The position numbers and the translations under genes are program-made. The notes under the pieces are model-generated. The model was not told where the DNA came from and searched no databases. It was given only the letters and a program-made list of their open reading frames with translations. DNA of 7,200 nucleotides from an uncultured Planctomycetales bacterium. Its GTDB lineage: Bacteria > Planctomycetota > Planctomycetia > Isosphaerales > Isosphaeraceae. Below are positions 4,674 to 7,200 of this stretch, in pieces. Each line of letters starts with the position of its first letter. The first letter of the stretch is position 1. Where the stretch lies: contig CALKTZ010000040.1 of the NCBI GenBank assembly GCA_937997355.1, positions 1 through 7,200 on the forward strand. The letters run 5' to 3'.

Positions 4674-5612
4674 ATGACGCTCGCCATCGAGACGGAGCGG
4701 CTGACGAAATACTACGGCCCTCGGTGCGTGGTCAATTCCTTGAACCTGAAGATCCCGGCCGGGACGATCTACGGATTCCTCGGCCGGAACGGTGCGGGCA
4801 AGTCGACCACCATCAAGATGCTGATGGGGATGACGCGGCCCAACTCCGGAAGCGCGAGGCTGCTCGGGCACGACAACGCCGAGTTGCCCCCCCGGGTGAA
4901 GGAACGCATCGCCTACCTGGCGGAAGGGCATCCCCTCTACCGCTGGATGACGGTCGCCGAGGCGGCGAAGTTCGCCCGGTCGTTCCACGCCGATCGCTGG
5001 AATCAGCCCCTCTTCGACCAGATCCTCGACCACTTCGAGCTATCTCGGCGGGCAAAGCTCGGGCGGCTGTCGAACGGCCAGCGGGCGAACGTGTCGCTCG
5101 CCCTGGCGATCGCCCCCGATCCCGACCTCCTGATCCTCGACGACCCGACCCTCGGGCTGGATACGGTCGCCCGCCGCGATTTCCTGATGTCGATGATCCA
5201 GCTGGTGCAGCGGCAGGGGCGGACGATCCTGTTCAGCTCGCACATCCTGGCCGACGGCGTCCTGCGGGTCGATTGCCCGACCGAGCATTTCAAGGAGAGC
5301 CTCAGCAAGGTGGTGCTCGAATTCTCGGGGACGCCGCCGAGCTTCCCCGGCTGCCCGGGGCTGGTCCAGGCGTGGACGGTCGGCCGTCGGCTGGAGCTGG
5401 TGATCGTCAATTTCGGCGACGAACAGCGGCGTGTGGTCGAATCTCTCTCGCCCCTCTCCTGGGATGTCTTGGGGATGAATCTCGAAGATGCGTTCGTCGA
5501 CTACACGCGAGGGCCTCGCCGCGCCCTGCCGGTCTTCGGCGAGGAGACGAGTTCCGCTCAGGATCAGGAACACGATCGAGAGACGAACCGCCCTCAAGGA
5601 GCCCGATCATGA
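4674..5612 (+). CDS. ABC transporter ATP-binding protein (ABC-2/YtrB-like) with a shortened post-H-loop region
   Basis: The protein has 312 residues. It contains Walker A GRNGAGKST (37-45), a Q-loop-type segment YLAEGHPLY (81-89) with Glu where Gln is usual, signature LSNGQ (132-136), Walker B LLILDD (152-157), D-loop GLD (161-163) and H-loop His190 in LFSSH. Residue 157, normally the catalytic Glu, is Asp. Only ILAD separates His190 from the glycine of DGVLRVD. ABC ATPases normally have about 18 residues here, including the 'DRIAIM' strand, so about 14 residues seem to be missing in frame. The C-terminal region (about 212-280) ends in LEDAFVDYTRG, as in drug/envelope-type ABC-2 ATPases, followed by a polar tail. 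The start at 4674 follows AAAGGGGA; the frame is open upstream but that part overlaps the GntR gene. The protein should energise a membrane partner from the cytoplasmic face. Whether it still hydrolyses ATP is doubtful. The stop overlaps the next start (ATGA). Confidence 0.88.
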   Translation: MTLAIETERLTKYYGPRCVVNSLNLKIPAGTIYGFLGRNGAGKSTTIKMLMGMTRPNSGSARLLGHDNAELPPRVKERIAYLAEGHPLYRWMTVAEAAKFARSFHADRWNQPLFDQILDHFELSRRAKLGRLSNGQRANVSLALAIAPDPDLLILDDPTLGLDTVARRDFLMSMIQLVQRQGRTILFSSHILADGVLRVDCPTEHFKESLSKVVLEFSGTPPSFPGCPGLVQAWTVGRRLELVIVNFGDEQRRVVESLSPLSWDVLGMNLEDAFVDYTRGPRRALPVFGEETSSAQDQEHDRETNRPQGARS

Positions 5613-7117
5613 GCCATCGCAAAACGTCTCTGCTCCGCCCATTCCTGCTGGCGGTCACTCTGGGAACCGGATTTGCCATGCTCTGGTGGTTCGGCCTGAT
5701 CTGGCTCGGCGTCTCGATCAAGCAATCGATCCGAGACAGCGAAGTGGATGCCTGGAAGAAACTCCCGCCTCGGGAAAGCCCCGTTGTGACCACCGAAGGA
5801 GTGCCGCTCATTCAGCACACGATTCAGAGATCCACATGGCAGCAGAGCTATCGCGATCTCAAGAATAAGCCGCTGAAAATGGGAGAAGACCCGAGGCAAC
5901 TGCTCCCGGAAATCGGGATGTATGGCCAGTACGCAACCTTCGGTTTTTTCAACCCGCGGCTCGATTGGGGTCTCAGGATCAAGCAATTCGCCGTCGACGG
6001 TTCTCCGGATCAGGTCTGGTTCTTCGTGCATGACGGGCTGGAGACGGGGAGCGGCTATTTCGTCGGCTTCGACAAGAAGACCAATCGATGTCTGGGGTAC
6101 ATCGGGCTCGCGGGCTTTCGCGCCGGTTCGGTGCCGGCCGAGGAACGAATCCCCGTGCGCGGGGAGTTGATCGCGACCTATTCCCCCTGGAGCTCGGCGC
6201 CGATCTGGGGGCGTGTTCAGTTGGGGAATAATTTCGAGCCCGAGCCGTGGGATCTCCCACAGCGTCAGGTCTTCGTCCCATCGGGAAAGCAGGTCCGTCT
6301 CGTTGATCTGGTCGACCATACGGTTTCCACGATCTTCGAGGCCCCGGAGACGATCGAGGCGATCGGAGTTCCGCCCATCGGCTCGGCCTTTCATAGCGAT
6401 CCGATCAAGAAAGATCGCCCGATCCAGGTCCGGACCCGGCACAAGGTCTACACCATCGATCGCAAGCATCGGGTTGTGCGGGAATTTGCCATCCCGGAGG
6501 AAATCGATCTTCGGAGTCGCGTTTCCTGGTATGAGGTCGGCGATGGCCGGGCCTATGCCTTCTTCGCCCATCCCCAGGTTCACGGAAAGCCCCGGGAGAT
6601 CACCGAATATACCGGCTACGAGGTGGCCCAGGATGGTGCGATCCGCGATCGACACAAGTTGACCTTGCCCAATGGAGCGATCGCGGGAGGGGAGCAGGAA
6701 GACTTGATGCTCTTCGACCTGGGGATGCCGGCTCCCTTGTTTCAACTCCTGGTCCGGCCGCTGGCGTTCATGACGGCCGATACCAACCGAACGTTCCTGC
6801 AAGCCTCTCGCCTACTCTTCCAATGGACCTGGCCGACGATGCTCGGAACGTTCGGATTATCGCTGGCCCTGGCCTGGCTCACCTGGCGGCGCAGTCGGGC
6901 GTTTGGCCTTCCTCGGAAAGATCGGATCGTCTGGACGGTTTTTGTCCTCCTGCTGGGGCTCCCCGCTTACGTCGGTTATTTGCTGCATCGGCGATGGCCT
7001 CCGCGCGTCCCTTGCCCGAGTTGCCATGAGAAAGCCCCCCGCGATCGCGAGGCGTGCGCGGAGTGCGGCGTGCCGTTTCCGGAACCGGCCCTCACGGGGA
7101 TCGAAATCTTCGCGTGA
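5609..7117 (+). CDS. Uncharacterised membrane protein with large beta-rich domain and C-terminal zinc knuckle
   Basis: The protein has 502 residues and I do not recognise its family. The ATG at 5609 overlaps the ATPase stop (ATGA) and follows AAGGAG (5596-5601) with a 7-nt spacer, so translational coupling is likely. Residues 12-35 are a hydrophobic helix after a basic start. Residues 36-400 are a large soluble domain, rich in predicted beta-strands and aromatics. Segments such as KQVRLVDLVDHTVSTIFEAP and HKVYTIDRKHRVVREFAIP resemble beta-propeller blades (inference). Helices at 407-426 and 440-459 are joined by a basic loop TWRRSRAFGLPRKDR, which should be cytoplasmic. The tail holds CPSC (469-472) and CAEC (483-486), a CxxC-N10-CxxC zinc knuckle. 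With only three helices it does not look like a standard ABC-2 permease. It may be a sensor, an accessory subunit or a divergent permease partner of the ATPase. Confidence 0.8.
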   Translation: MSHRKTSLLRPFLLAVTLGTGFAMLWWFGLIWLGVSIKQSIRDSEVDAWKKLPPRESPVVTTEGVPLIQHTIQRSTWQQSYRDLKNKPLKMGEDPRQLLPEIGMYGQYATFGFFNPRLDWGLRIKQFAVDGSPDQVWFFVHDGLETGSGYFVGFDKKTNRCLGYIGLAGFRAGSVPAEERIPVRGELIATYSPWSSAPIWGRVQLGNNFEPEPWDLPQRQVFVPSGKQVRLVDLVDHTVSTIFEAPETIEAIGVPPIGSAFHSDPIKKDRPIQVRTRHKVYTIDRKHRVVREFAIPEEIDLRSRVSWYEVGDGRAYAFFAHPQVHGKPREITEYTGYEVAQDGAIRDRHKLTLPNGAIAGGEQEDLMLFDLGMPAPLFQLLVRPLAFMTADTNRTFLQASRLLFQWTWPTMLGTFGLSLALAWLTWRRSRAFGLPRKDRIVWTVFVLLLGLPAYVGYLLHRRWPPRVPCPSCHEKAPRDREACAECGVPFPEPALTGIEIFA

Positions 7118-7173
7118 TTGGCCGATGCCTGATCGGTGTGAGAATCAAAACTATACTGAAACGACGAATCTGT

Positions 7174-7200
7174 TCGGCGCGGGTCTCCCGACCCCGCCGA
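7174..7200 (+). terminator. GC-rich hairpin at window end, possible operon terminator
   Basis: TCGGCG (7174-7179) pairs with CGCCGA (7195-7200), and GGGTC (7181-7185) pairs with GACCC (7190-7194), with one bulged C and a TCCC tetraloop. This makes an 11-bp stem 56 nt beyond the stop of the membrane-protein gene. The window stops at the last paired base, so a following T-run cannot be seen. It could equally be a leader structure of a downstream gene. Confidence 0.35.

Noticed and set aside
4724..5608. Extension of the membrane protein frame far upstream, through the ATPase gene
   Set aside because: The upstream part is an Arg/Pro-rich out-of-frame reading of the ATPase gene. The protein-like sequence begins at the ATG at 5609 with AAGGAG before it.
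5594..6802. Long minus-strand open frame (402 codons) opposite the membrane-protein gene
   Set aside because: It is a shadow of the + strand gene in high-GC DNA. The translation has no domain pattern, and the + frame has a good ribosome-binding site, membrane helices and a CxxC motif.
7152..7157. TATACT as a -10 element for a gene beyond the window
   Set aside because: There is no acceptable -35 at 15-19 bp upstream, and nothing downstream can be seen to support it.

Overview
The window looks like GC-rich chromosomal DNA of a planctomycete, probably Isosphaeraceae-like. This is inferred from the high-GC coding sequence, an exported LamG-like protein with a PEP-CTERM sorting signal, a BBP2/OmpL-like outer-membrane barrel with a long Pro/Ser leader region, a membrane-anchored protein built from 23-residue repeats, and a YtrA-type GntR/ABC cassette. 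No sequence search was possible, so the lineage is a judgement from protein style. No tRNA, rRNA, CRISPR array or complete insertion sequence was seen.

Left half (1-3849). The 3' end of a Pro/Tyr-rich protein gene enters on the + strand and stops at 377. It converges with a minus-strand gene (526-1158) for an N-terminally anchored protein of about five and a half tandem 23-residue repeats. Between them is a long imperfect hairpin with T-runs on both sides, a good candidate for a terminator serving both strands. An AT-rich gap (1159-1424) follows. It contains two small inverted repeats and a motif resembling the repeats associated with REP-type (IS200-like) transposases. Next are two minus-strand envelope genes: a BBP2-type porin (1425-2849) and, upstream of it, a PEP-CTERM LamG-like protein (3001-3849). 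Two stem-loops lie in the gap between these two.

The divergent intergenic region (3850-4246) is AT-rich and dense in signals. Going left it holds a leader hairpin and a candidate promoter for the PEP-CTERM gene. Going right it holds a symmetrical palindrome, a TTGACT promoter, and an ACTGTA-N13-TACAGT operator with the same geometry as the published YtrA operator of Bacillus subtilis.

Right half (4247-7117). This is a tight + strand operon: a YtrA-type GntR repressor, then an ABC ATPase 16 nt downstream, then a 502-residue membrane protein of unknown family whose ATG overlaps the ATPase stop codon (ATGA). The repressor probably controls its own operon through the operator. The ATPase lacks about 14 residues that normally follow the H-loop, and it has Asp where the catalytic Glu usually sits. 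The third protein is not a typical six-helix ABC-2 permease. It has one N-terminal helix, a large beta-rich domain, two C-terminal helices and a CxxC-N10-CxxC zinc-knuckle tail. The real permease may lie beyond the window. By analogy with YtrA systems, a role in the response to cell-envelope stress is possible but unproven. The window ends in a GC-rich hairpin that may be a terminator.
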